Shown: positions 26,301 through 34,300 of the stretch, piece by piece
How the letters are laid out: the number at the start of each line of letters is the position of its first letter
How positions within the stretch are numbered: the first letter of the stretch is position 1
From: Bimastos eiseni
Taxonomy: Eukaryota > Annelida > Clitellata > Crassiclitellata > Lumbricidae
NCBI GenBank assembly: GCA_959347315.1
Contig: OY365813.1
Location: 18,846,324 to 18,910,323 of the forward strand
DNA: 64,000 nt
Reading direction: 5' to 3'
The notes under the pieces: generated by a model
What the model was told of the DNA's origin: nothing
Seen by the model: the letters and a program-made list of their open reading frames with translations, nothing else
The model's database searches: none
Program-made: the position numbers and the translations under genes

Positions 26301-28776
26301 CACACACACACATAAATATAAATTAAATATATATCCATAAATGGATACAGACACACTTCCTCATCCAATGCTAGGGAAAACTGCAGGTCATAGTGATACT
26401 ACATAACTGAAATAGCAAAGCTTTATACATATTCAAATAATTTAAAGTTCATTGTTCAGAAACTGAGATCCGCTTACGGGTCAGACGACGGCGATTCCGT
26501 GTTGTAGAGCGGGAATTTCGCCTCGACCAGGTTGCCGTTCTTTTCCTTCAGTGGGTTCGCTTGCTCGGTGTAGTAGAGGATGAGCTCAGTGAGCGAAGCA
26601 AACTCGCTTCCGGTGGCAATGTCGTAGTAGTCGCCATTGTTGTATATCTGGACGTGTATTAGATCTCTTTCTCTCCTAGACATGTTTACAAAATCAAATG
26701 TTGTTGCTACAATTTCAACACTAAAATGTCCATACTACAGAAATGAAGTCATGGAATTTCATCTGTATATATGCATTAAAAAAATTATTGTCCTTAGACC
26801 AGTGGTTTTTAACCTGGGGTGTCTGCCCCCCCCCCCCCAAGGGGTGCGAGGTTAAGATCTTTGAGGTGTGAGGAGAGGGTTTAAAAGTATTTCTGCGACT
26901 CTGCACCCTGATATGGCATGACATAACCTCTAAATATCCAAGAGGCTAAAAATTGACCTGGTTAATCAGTTTTGAGTTTAAAATCAATTTGCATTCTAGT
27001 ATTAATAAAACAATAGCTCAAAAGACAATTAGTGAGTGACCTTTCAAATATGTCTATTAAAGAACGTCTAACCTGACTGAAAGCGTGTAATTTCCTGGTT
27101 TGCTTCTGCTTTCGCGAACCAAAAAGCTACCGACATATCCCTTAGTTTTGAGCAACTCTTCTGCTTCCTTTCCTGATATTCTGGGATGAAACCACCTGTC
27201 AAATACAAACTCCAAATCACACAATTGCATCTGTCAACTATACCAATGACAATAGCAACACAAAAGAAGACAAAAATATTTTTTCAAAAAATTTAAAATT
27301 TCCACACCTCAGTATCATTTCAAGAATAGTATGAACAAATGATGACAGGCAATTACAGAATTCGAATTTAACTTGCTCCCTCTGCTCTACACGCTGTTTA
27401 TCCATTGCTCTATTACCCCCCCCCCCCCAAGCAGAAGACGAGAAGAGCAGTCCTCTGAGCCATCCCTGAAAGGCAGACAAGGTACTGAGTGTCAACGGTT
27501 TCACTTTTACATCATCTGTGCCCGTGAGGGTGAGTGGCTGGCTAGTCCCCTCCCTTGGGTTGAACGGTGGCAGATTGGTTAGCGTGCTCAACTAGTAATG
27601 CACACAGCGCGAGTTTGAGTCGTGCCCTAGTAGCCGTACGCAGCGCTCGTCAATACGCTGGTGCCCTACGCTTAGCTTAACCCATTCCTCTGGATTGGGT
27701 CGCAGGTGACCCGAAATGGGAGGCTTTGAGTCAGACTATGAAATAAATATAGTTCCATTAGGTCATACCTAAAAATAGCAATTGCTGTGTTTACGGAAAA
27801 TTTTGATACCAAATTTGTTGTTATAAACTAAATATTTTCTGAGTTACAACAGTAGAAAAAAATGAGTAAAAATAGCCCATTTACTAAGGTTTTTAGCAAT
27901 GTCTTGGATTAGAGCGACGATGCATTTTTGTCTATAAAAGAATAAGTTTTAGATAAAGATGTGATCGACAACGCATAGATAAATAGCCAGAAGCACGTGT
28001 GGGATAGACCTGGGTTGCAATGTGATCAAAATATGAACGTTGCGCCTTGTTTGTTATTTATTTGAATGAGCATTTCTGAATGTTTGGGATTTTTTCACTT
28101 TCTCTTCCTTGATAGTAAATTTCTTGATAGTCATGATGTAATGTTTTGATTGTATTGCAGTGATTTGTGATTTTGCTGTTTGAAAGCATAGGGCTGGTTA
28201 CTGATATTCCAAGCAAACAAATAATATAAGTAAAATTATGTAGGCTCTAATGTGGACATGTCTATAGATCACCTTATTTATGAAAAACTATTCTTTTTGG
28301 CCTTATGTAACATTCAGAATTTGTAATATTGTTCAGGCTGAGCCACTATTATAGTGGGATACTATTAGAGTCAACTTTTGTACACAATAAAATATAGTTT
28401 GTTTTGCTTACTATTGTTGGATGCAGTGTCGATCTGTTTATTGCTGCCTGTTTTGCCATTTGGCAGCTCAGGGTGCTATATAAATCAATTGTTGTTCAAA
28501 ACTATATATGCATTCCATAGCCAGAGGTCTGCCGATTCAGAAAATATATACTGTATTATGCTTAAGTGTAACCCTTTTTGCAGTATTGTTGTTCTAACAT
28601 AAGTACCATCTATTTCATATCTATCTGAAAAAACAATTCAGGCGGGAAAGGGTTAAGAGCAGCGCCTTGTAAATTTTGTCTCTAACATAGTGATGAGATA
28701 GTTTTAAAGTGTCATTTAAGAAACCATACCTGTTCCAATCACTAACTCGCGCAACTGCATTCGGTGGAACTGCCAT
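11349..28776 (-). CDS. PTPN11: SHP2/corkscrew-type SH2-domain tyrosine phosphatase (complete gene)
   Basis: Orthologue of the PTPN11/PTPN6 (fly corkscrew) family, a cytosolic phosphotyrosine phosphatase recruited by two SH2 domains to activated receptors and adaptors. Exons 5' to 3' (minus): 28776-28730, 27195-27073, 26675-26478, 25067-24902, 20041-19916, 18722-18609, 16982-16886, 16376-16309, 15960-15826, 14473-14318, 13895-13717, 13031-12964, then 12126-11957 (stop TGA) or 12126-11978 joined to 11384-11349 (stop TAG). All junctions keep frame with GT-AG borders. Predicted 548 or 553 residues, against about 590 for human SHP2. Order: N-SH2, C-SH2, linker, PTP with [10 protein letters not shown]. 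The family and domain order are certain; assignment to PTPN11 over PTPN6 is by convention, as invertebrates usually have one such gene. Confidence 0.93.
11940..11945 (-). terminator. Poly(A) signal for the short PTPN11 form
   Basis: AATAAA on the minus strand, 12 bp past the TGA at 11957. AT-rich sequence makes chance matches common. Confidence 0.4.
11957..12126 (-). CDS. PTPN11: PTPN11 Q-loop exon with short alternative C-terminus
   Basis: Encodes '[20 protein letters not shown]' then '[20 protein letters not shown]', the Q-loop '[12 protein letters not shown]' of SHP phosphatases with its catalytic-water Gln. Read through, it ends 'SLEVWKLSS' at TGA 11959-11957. A minus-strand AATAAA lies only 12 bp further on (11945-11940), so this may be a genuine short transcript end. 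A GAG/GTTTGG donor at 11978 offers a splice at the same place where the human gene splices into its C-tail. Confidence 0.85.
12655..12815 (-). mobile_element. tRNA-derived SINE, family 2
   Basis: Read on the minus strand it shows an A-box-like 'GGTTTAGTGGTTGGC', then a B-box-like 'GTAGTTGAAATC', then 'TTTCGGATTTTCGGCTCCACCTG'. It aligns over its length with 35583-35720 (plus) and with 18440-18550 (minus) and 31553-31690 (plus). It lies in the last PTPN11 intron. Confidence 0.7.
12964..13895 (-). CDS. PTPN11: PTPN11 phosphatase domain, catalytic exons (WPD loop and P-loop)
   Basis: Exon 13895-13717 carries the acid-base loop '[10 protein letters not shown]' and the first residues of the signature 'IVVHCS'. 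Exon 13031-12964 completes [10 protein letters not shown] and '[15 protein letters not shown]'. The catalytic Cys, Arg and the WPD Asp are all present, so activity is expected. The residues after WPD are Lys-Ser where nearly all classical PTPs, including human SHP2 (WPDHGVP), have His/x-Gly. The Ser codon of HCS is split by the intron. Confidence 0.92.
13346..13520 (+). repeat. 17-bp minisatellite with 51-bp higher-order period
   Basis: About ten copies of a 17-bp unit of the form 'atRgcatgttaacNgat'. Units alternate in sets of three (…aactaat, …aacggat, …aactgat), giving a 51-bp higher-order repeat seen about three times. Nearly every unit contains the palindrome GTTAAC. Located in a PTPN11 intron. 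Confidence 0.9.
14318..16982 (-). CDS. PTPN11: PTPN11 phosphatase domain, N-terminal exons
   Basis: Exon 16982-16886 encodes 'QLQKQEC' and 'KNRYKNILP', the classic PTP entry motif. Exon 16376-16309 continues '[20 protein letters not shown]' (pTyr-loop region). Exon 15960-15826 gives 'SYIATQGCL' then '[11 protein letters not shown]' and '[13 protein letters not shown]'. Exon 14473-14318 gives 'NKCTRYWPD' and 'DYEIREFLL'. All are conserved PTP motifs in the right order and phase. The KNRYKNILP exon is only 97 nt and lies between two SINE copies. Confidence 0.92.
14845..14910 (+). repeat. 'GTGCCATATAAAT' retroposon 3' tail
   Basis: Reads 'gtgagtagataacttgaagg', 'ggtgccatataaatgc' and a short 'ttacatacattacat' tail. 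It belongs to a large set of 3' tails in the window: about 18335-18385, 31440-31500, 37915-37990, 40255-40350, 60055-60115 and 62905-62985 on plus, and 48070-48125 and 50455-50515 on minus. Confidence 0.6.
16543..16800 (+). mobile_element. tRNA-derived SINE, family 1, copy A
   Basis: Starts 'gtggcacggtggctgaatgg' with an A box (TGGCTGAATGG, 16552-16562) and a B box (GGTTCGACCCT, 16617-16627), about the tRNA-like spacing. The body reads 'actgtgtaggga', 'gagcaagtccttc', 'cacttctgagct', 'tgtaagaagggc' and ends in 'gttgtattgcactg'. A 'gtgcgctgagt' segment is doubled. Located 85 bp from the PTPN11 exon at 16886. Confidence 0.85.
17022..17225 (+). mobile_element. tRNA-derived SINE, family 1, copy B
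   Basis: Same order of parts as copy A (tRNA-like head, 'ggttcgaccctt' B box, 'tagggaccctgagcaagtcc', 'cacttctgagcaaaaaaac', 'gaaagaagggcg'). It has the longer 'gcaaaaaaacgttgaaagaa' segment shared with the copies at 36801 and 38370. It starts 40 bp from the PTPN11 exon ending at 16982. Confidence 0.82.
17465..17840 (+). mobile_element. LINE remnants: 3' UTR piece and RT C-terminal piece
   Basis: 17465-17600 resembles the LINE 3' UTRs at 55395 and 60590 ('ggtcc…ctagc.gga', 'tgggtcctc') and ends 'aaaatgaattgaattgaa'. 17600-17840 translates to '[13 protein letters not shown]', matching the 'LHWLPV' motif of LINE ORF2 C-termini, with stops downstream. Both are fragments. Confidence 0.65.
18440..18550 (-). 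mobile_element. tRNA-derived SINE, family 2
   Basis: Minus strand shows 'TGTAGTGGTTGGCATGC' (A-box region) and 'GGGGGTTCAAATCCTGC' (B box), then 'AGAAATCTGGTTCGATAATT'. Located between PTPN11 exons 6 and 7. Confidence 0.7.
18609..25067 (-). CDS. PTPN11: PTPN11 C-SH2 domain and linker exons
   Basis: Exon 25067-24902 gives '[15 protein letters not shown]', '[20 protein letters not shown]'. Exon 20041-19916 gives '[20 protein letters not shown]' then '[12 protein letters not shown]' and 'GDVILLGK'. Exon 18722-18609 encodes an Ala/Lys/Thr-rich linker ending 'VEKHLVEFE', matching the human '...FWEEFE' entry to the PTP domain. FLVR is intact. The loop after 'FVLCV' is about 11 residues shorter than in human SHP2 and the usual 'VTHVMI' strand reads 'VKNVII', so this domain is more divergent than the N-SH2. 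The enclosed introns (4.8 and 1.2 kb) hold repeats only. Confidence 0.88.
18800..18955. repeat. (AAT/GAT)n microsatellite
   Basis: Interrupted AAT, GAT and ATA triplets in a PTPN11 intron. Confidence 0.85.
19278..19345 (+). repeat. Three tandem copies of a 22-27-bp unit
   Basis: The unit 'ggtaaagtatctgtac' followed by 'caagga' or 'tgtag(aa)' appears three times in a row. Confidence 0.85.
20100..20610. repeat. AT-rich low-complexity DNA and (AAT)n
   Basis: 20100-20430 is almost pure A+T with TATA/ATATT words. 20535-20605 is an (AAT)n tract. Non-coding, in a PTPN11 intron. Confidence 0.85.
20630..20770 (-). mobile_element. tRNA-derived SINE related to family 1
   Basis: On the minus strand a B-box-like 'GGGGTTCGATCATACTCCCC' is followed by 'GGGGCAAGTCCTTCACTCAC' and 'AATAGCTCTGCG', the same body words as family 1 (gcaagtccttc, acaat.gctctgc), but the middle is different. 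Confidence 0.6.
21780..22000 (+). mobile_element. LINE 3' end with 'GGCGCTATATAAGTG' tail
   Basis: Contains remnants of an ORF2 C-terminus ('cctccagccggaacagcc', 'cggaagcgcttgaagacttt', 'cctttttctgtttagc') and a 3' tail 'gtggcgctatataagtgc' plus 'attacattacattac'. It aligns with 33195-33345, which has the same layout. Confidence 0.65.
22015..24880. other. Large PTPN11 intron segment, no gene seen
   Basis: Part of the 4.8-kb intron between exons 4 and 5. It contains a short TA microsatellite (22770-22830) and a possible diverged family-2 SINE on minus near 23945-24015; otherwise unique AT-rich DNA without a supportable exon. Confidence 0.6.
26050..26340. repeat. ACAT/ACAC-rich simple repeat
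   Basis: Interrupted 'acacatacat' words in the PTPN11 intron. A similar tract lies at 9490-9610. Confidence 0.8.
26478..27195 (-). CDS. PTPN11: PTPN11 N-SH2 domain exons
   Basis: Two exons (27195-27073 and 26675-26478) encode the N-terminal SH2 domain: '[15 protein letters not shown]', the phosphotyrosine-binding 'SFLVRES' (Arg of the FLVR motif present), '[19 protein letters not shown]', 'TELILYY' and '[15 protein letters not shown]'. The D'E-loop 'NNGDYYD' and the Glu of 'TELI' match the human residues (Asp61, Glu76) that plug the phosphatase site in the closed state, so the autoinhibitory switch is probably conserved. FLVR is closer to the consensus than human 'FLAR'. Confidence 0.92.
27540..27740 (+). 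mobile_element. Diverged SINE-like repeat
   Basis: A tRNA-like head ('ggtggcagattggttagcgt', 'cgcgagtttgagtcgtgcc') is followed by 'cgcagcgctcgtcaatacgc' and 'tggtgccctacgcttagct', a tail type shared with 4955-5045 and 57010-57085. Located in PTPN11 intron 1. Confidence 0.5.
28730..28776 (-). CDS. PTPN11: PTPN11 first coding exon
   Basis: ATG at 28776-28774 opens '[15 protein letters not shown]' and ends AG before GTATGG. Joined to the next exon it gives 'WNRWFHP', the standard entry into the N-SH2 domain of SHP phosphatases (human 'RRWFHP'). No in-frame upstream ATG was needed, so this start is preferred. Confidence 0.85.
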
Positions 28777-30314
28777 TAGAGTCTAAATTATATCCGTGTT
28801 GACAAATCACTGGAATTAGCCTTCGAAGTGCGACGTAATCTAGCGCAACAACGTCAATCTAAGTGCGTTAAAGTTGCAAACCTACTTAAAACAACACAAC
28901 ATTCAACTTTCCTACTATATCACTCAATCAAAAGCTTTCTCGTAGTAGCGATAATACCTAACTTCGTACTTTAAGCATTAATACAACATCTAAAAATACC
29001 AACACACCGACATAATGATAATCGCATCTGGTTTAGTCATAAATTTGGAACCTTGCAAACTTTAAAAATGAGAACCAAGCGGTGCACCTTGGGTGGATGC
29101 TTTAGATAAAATGAATAATAATCGTGTGTTTATATCACGCTCGAACTGAATAGAAGGCCTTCTATGCATTAAATGTATAAAAGGCCTTCAATACAAATTT
29201 TGTACCACGCTTACGCTTTTAAGATCTTCGTGACGCGATTCGTTTAAATTCCTATTAGTAATTCTTACTTTACCTAATGCTATTTGGCTGTCAAGTTGTC
29301 TTTACTCGTCAGCAATTGTCATACAAATTTATACGCAGCGTGTAAATCGCTGTATTTAAATATTGCCATTCAGAGTTTCTGTTTAAAAGCGCCTTTCAGC
29401 GAATGACGTCAGACAAAATAATGTGTTAGAAACATGGTCTTACCCTAGCCTCTGATAGAAAGCGCCTGGAAGAATTATTAAGAAGAACCAAAAGCATAGG
29501 TCGCTTAAAGCAATCATTCCCATTAGTCTCAAAACGTATAGCATAGCAAATGCCAAACTCTTCTTCACCATAATAGCACTCGCTACACTCGATTGTCTGC
29601 CTCTGGATTAACACGATCATACGTATATGGAGTAGGCCCTAGATAAAATATAGCAATACATATTAAAAGTACAGGATTCTCATTAATTCGTTTATTCACA
29701 AATTATTAATGAACATCCAGCTGAAACAGCCGGAACTAAATTTATAGTGTTGTAACTTGTAGATCTGTAATGTAAGGTACAATTATAAGTAAATATAAAT
29801 AATTTCGTAATATCTGCTCCTTGCTGCTTTCCTTCCCGACGTGATCTCTTAAATCGTGCGTCATCTTGGCGTCATCATAAGGTTTAGACATCGTTGTTAT
29901 GTTATTGCATATTATTTGCTATAATAATAATAATATGTGGTAATAAAAATTTCTGTCACGCACAAGTATCGGAAATAGGCCTACTGGTTATTGTCGCATT
30001 GAGATTTATTATATGTTTTCTCGATGTCCGATCGGCATGGCGGCCATTTCTTATTATGTGTTACTGAGACTCTAACCCCAGAAGAGTCCAGATTGGAATT
30101 GTTTCGCAGCGACTGCTTGGGTTACTATTACTATGACTGGTAGTTGAGTTTTGAAGACGCTCTTTTGAGTTCGATAACAATTTAGTAACTATATAATAAG
30201 AATTTTGTCGGTCGAAACTTATGATCGATCTTCAAGATTTGAATATCGATTGCCATCGTCATCATTTTACGTGCCTAGACAGAAGTTCAAAGCCATTTTC
30301 GAGAATTCGACGTG
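28777..30314. promoter_or_regulatory. Head-to-head intergenic region (PTPN11 / FHAD1)
   Basis: The two start codons face apart across 1,538 bp with no exon between. The region must hold the 5' ends and promoters of both genes. It has a perfect CRE (29404-29411) and a 'ggcggccat' YY1-like word near 30040. It lacks a GC-rich island and I saw no clear TATA box at a fitting distance. The 64-codon minus-strand frame at 29426-29620 has no recognised domain. Confidence 0.6.
29404..29411. promoter_or_regulatory. Palindromic CRE (TGACGTCA)
   Basis: A full 8-bp cAMP-response-element palindrome in the divergent intergenic region, about 630 bp from the PTPN11 ATG and 900 bp from the FHAD1 ATG. Function is inference. 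Confidence 0.4.
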
Positions 30315-31308
30315 ATGAAAGGATATCTTAAAAGTCTCGATGGAGTTTTTCAACTCGGCCCGCATGTTACAACCATCGGAAGGGACGGTTGTGATTTGAT
30401 TATTCAGGTATTTCCAGTAGCAACGAATTGGCTGGATTTTAGAGGCGTCTCAGTTGCATCAATAAATGTCATAATTGCATCAATAAATGTCATACATGTA
30501 AGTGGAGTTAGTGTATAGCATTAGTCATTTGCAACTAAGATAGCCAAATTATTTAATAGGCTCTGTTGCCAATGTCGTATCATTGATTAATGAGCGACAG
30601 CATAAAAAATACAGTAATAGAGAGAGCGTACAGCCAAAACAGCCAGACTAAACTATATGCTAAGCAAGAAGTATTTTTAATCTATGCTTAAATAATTGGA
30701 GCATTAAAAGTTTAGTCAGTAATAATAGTTGGTTAGTAAGCGTGGTGTTGAAAATTACAAGTACAAGATGATGTTGATTCTGTAGTTGAAATTCTGTAGT
30801 TGAAATTTTGAAAGTGCAAAAGTTACTTAAATTCTCTGCGATTGTTACTTAACTTATGTTTAGTAAACGTATGTGTAAACGCATAGTAACACTACTGTTT
30901 CGGATTGATACATGTAAGTAGTGACAAGGGCCTATATATGGACTAACCCTCCCTCCCTCCCTCCCTCCCTCCCTCCCTCCCTCCCTCCCTCCCTCCCTCC
31001 CTCCCTCCCTCATATATATATATATATATATACATATGGAACAAATGCATGCAAACTTAGTAACATTACTGTAGATTTTATTTTATCTTTTATGTCTATA
31101 GGCTCTGAATGTTGACTACCGACATGCAATTATCAAGTTTAATGAGATGGAAAGCACATTTGCGCTACAGGATCTAGAGTCTACACACGGAACGTTCGTT
31201 AACGATGTTCGCATGAGAAATGCCGCCGTGCCTCTGTCGCCTGGGGATTCCGTGCGTTTTGGCCATCCTGGCGTTTTGTTTCAGTTCATCGTTGACTTTC
31301 AGAAAGAA
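30315..31308 (+). CDS. FHAD1: FHAD1 FHA-domain exons
   Basis: Exons 30315-30407 and 31102-31308 encode the whole FHA domain at the N-terminus: 'TTIGRDGCDLIIQ', 'YRHAIIKFNE', 'FALQDLESTHGTFVNDVRM', 'VPLSPGDSVRFG'. The GR motif and 'GTFVN' strand are present. The usual Ser of SxxH is Asp ('DYRH'), as in human FHAD1, and the Asn of NGTFVN is His. A GTG lies one codon upstream of the ATG; ATG at 30315 is chosen. Confidence 0.92.
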
Positions 31309-34300
31309 GTGAGATGCTTTTGATATCTAATGCATTGCTGGATTTGTCTGCCATTCTATCTTCAGCTCTTTCCTAGGAACTCTCTATCCCCTATCTATTC
31401 TACTCTGAAATCTGTCTTCTTTGGCCAAGGTTGGACAGGGTGCGCCTCTGAGTAGATTTCTTCGAGGGCGCTATATAAAGTTTGGTTGAGTGATTGATTG
31501 CAATTGCTTGAGCTCAGTACAGGGCATCATTTTTAGTTATGCTTTATGTTTGATTGTTTAGCGGTTAGTGTGTCTGACTGTCGATTGAAGGGTCGGGGGT
31601 TCAAATACCCCGGTAGGGCAGAAATTTGCTCTACCTGTACCAAAGCATATAGTTCCTTCTGGTCATCACAATACAATATACTGTGATGTTTTCTGTACTT
31701 GGTTTGTCTTTCAATTTGTTCAGACGTCGATCTGTCTACCGCTTGAAAAAAGACCGAATTACTTTGCAACACACCCGGTGCCACCGCAGGTCGTATACAA
31801 GGATGGACTGCCTCAGCTGCATGCTGCCTTGAATCCGAACACTTTCAATGACGGCAGCCGAGAGATAGATCCTGAAGGTGTCTAGTTGTTCTTATACTAC
31901 TGCAAAGTCATGGCAGAGAAAGAATTGATCCCGCTTATATAAACTAAGGAAACATGGTATACCTTTCCTGTCTAAAGTCTTTTTCTCCTCCTAGCTAAAC
32001 TAAAGAAACATGTAGCTAATAGTGTGCAATGTAATACCTTTCCTAGCTAAAAAGTCTTGTTCTCCTCCTAAATATGCTACAGATCAAGGAAACATGGTGT
32101 GGTATACCTTTCCTGTCTAAGTCTTTTTTTTTCTTCTCCTAACTAAACTAAGGAAACACGGAGCCAATATAGTGTGCCATTTAAATCGAATAGAATTTTA
32201 GCCTTCTCTGTCTAATGTCTTCTTTTCTCGTTGTACCTTTAACAGTATCTTGTAATCCTAACAGGTGAACTTCCTCTTAGATTACCTGTTGGCATTACAC
32301 ATTTCTTGGCATCCCCATCTAATGATGAAACATCCGCCGATGACTGATTTATATCTGATCACATGTAATCGTGATGACACTGTGCAATTGATAGTGAAGC
32401 TCTTGCTCAACGTCCCTACACAGTAATCGTCTCAGTGGAGGAGGAGAAGGATTCAACTCCTTCTCTCAACCATCTAAATTACTGACTGGTCTCAGTGCTT
32501 CGATTGTAACGTGTGCCTATTCCGTTCTGTGGATCATTACTTTCGTTATCTATCTATCCTTCACAAACTAATCGGAGCAGCCAGTCTTGACCCAGGCCCA
32601 TTAGGGTAATAATATTCCCTTTGGATCAGATATGCGGGAGGAGTTTCAGGGGGTTGGATCCTAGCTTCTGACACATGGGTGTTGATATATTACAGAATTC
32701 TTCAGATTCTCAGAAATTCTTGTAAGCTGACCGACCCTCTGCTTCTTTTTTTGCACTTTATTTTATCGAGTTTAATTTTGGGTCTGACTGATGCTTTGTT
32801 CTGTGTGGGCGTGGTTTTAGAGCAGGCGCAGTGGATCATTGGACCAGGTGAGGAGGCATGTGAGGAAATGATGACGACCAACGAGGAAGAGAATTTGGTC
32901 AGTTCCTGTTCCATCAGAAACATACGTCATTATGTAGTCTACTGAATCGTTTACTGAATCGTATTTTGTTGTCCACAAATAGGCAGGAGTGGGGTGTAGA
33001 GTAATGGAGAACGCACTGGGGTGCCAGGCTGAGAGACCACGTTCTCGACTCGTATCCCTCATAAGGTTGATTAGTCCTTCTTTCGCCAGGTGGCAGTTTT
33101 TGCTAAAATCAGGTATATGACAAAATAGGCGCCTTGCATGGCTGCCGACAGTTAAATTCGACTCCTGTAATAACTTGTCATCATTCGTTCTTACCTATGT
33201 GGGTCCCTCCAGCTGGAACAGCTTTCTTCGGGAGCTACTCTCTGCCCCTGCTGTCTTCCAGAGGGGCCTAAGACTTTCCTGTTCTCTGTTTAGCTACGTG
33301 TTGAGTTGTGAGCGCCTCTCATATCGAGTGGCACTATATACGCTGAATAGGTAGTACTGTAAGAAGCGCTATATAAATAATCAGATACGATACAATATAT
33401 GTGTTCCATTACAATATCAATTGCAATTGTCAGTTTGAAATCAAAAGAAAATAATAATAATGTCATGTCATGTCACATCGTCATCGTTGCTTCGCGACGG
33501 TTGACTACATGAATGGGAAAGTGATGTCCAATGCTTTCTGTCTCTTATGATGTTCATTAAGCTTGTGCCTTTTAAACCAGTCCACGCCATGACAGTGTCA
33601 AACCAGAAGATTCTGGGTTTCCACGACTTTGGCTTCCTTCCACTATACCCAACATCACACTGTTCTCAATACTGTCTTTAGGCTGTCTCACGATGTGCCC
33701 GAAGTACCGCAGTTCTCTGGATATGATGTGACCCAACAGTTTGCAGTCAACTTTCGCCATTTGATACACTTGTTTGGTTGTCACCATTGCTGTCCATGGA
33801 ATTCTGAGCAGTTTCCTCATGCACTTGTTCTCAAATGCTTGTATAGGTTTCTCTTCTTCTTTCTTTATTGTTCACGCCTCACAACCATACGTTGCTACTG
33901 GCCAAGCCAAGGCCTTCATGAGTCGCAGTTTGGTTTTAGTACTGACTGATTTATTCTTCCAGAGGCTTACCAACTTAAACATGACTGACATTCCCATAGC
34001 TAATCTTGATTTTACCTCACTCGCGCAGTCCCCGTCCTTCGTTACTCTGTTCCCTAAGTATGTAAATGAGTCCACTTGTTCCAGTTTGTATCCGTTCACC
34101 TTGATCAAAAGTGAGCCATTGTTATTTGTCATTACTTTTGTCTTTGCAACGTTAATCATACTGTATTCTTTTGCTGATATCTCAACACGTTGCACCAACT
34201 CCTGTAAATCCTCAGATGAAGTGGCCAGTAGCACGATGTCATCAGCATATCTAAGGTTATTTATAGTCTTCCCTCCAATTATAATAATAATAATAAATAT

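Noticed and set aside
29426..29620. 64-codon minus-strand frame upstream of PTPN11
   Set aside because: No domain, and it would have to be a separate gene inside a short divergent intergenic region.
32264..32345. Possible FHAD1 exon after 'cctaacag'
   Set aside because: The frame stops at 32345 without a fitting donor, while the exon at 32821-32897 fits the phase on both sides.
33572..34234. Minus-strand frames that could pass for a host gene
   Set aside because: They carry LINE reverse-transcriptase motifs (YADD, TYLG, LRYFGH) and a frameshift.
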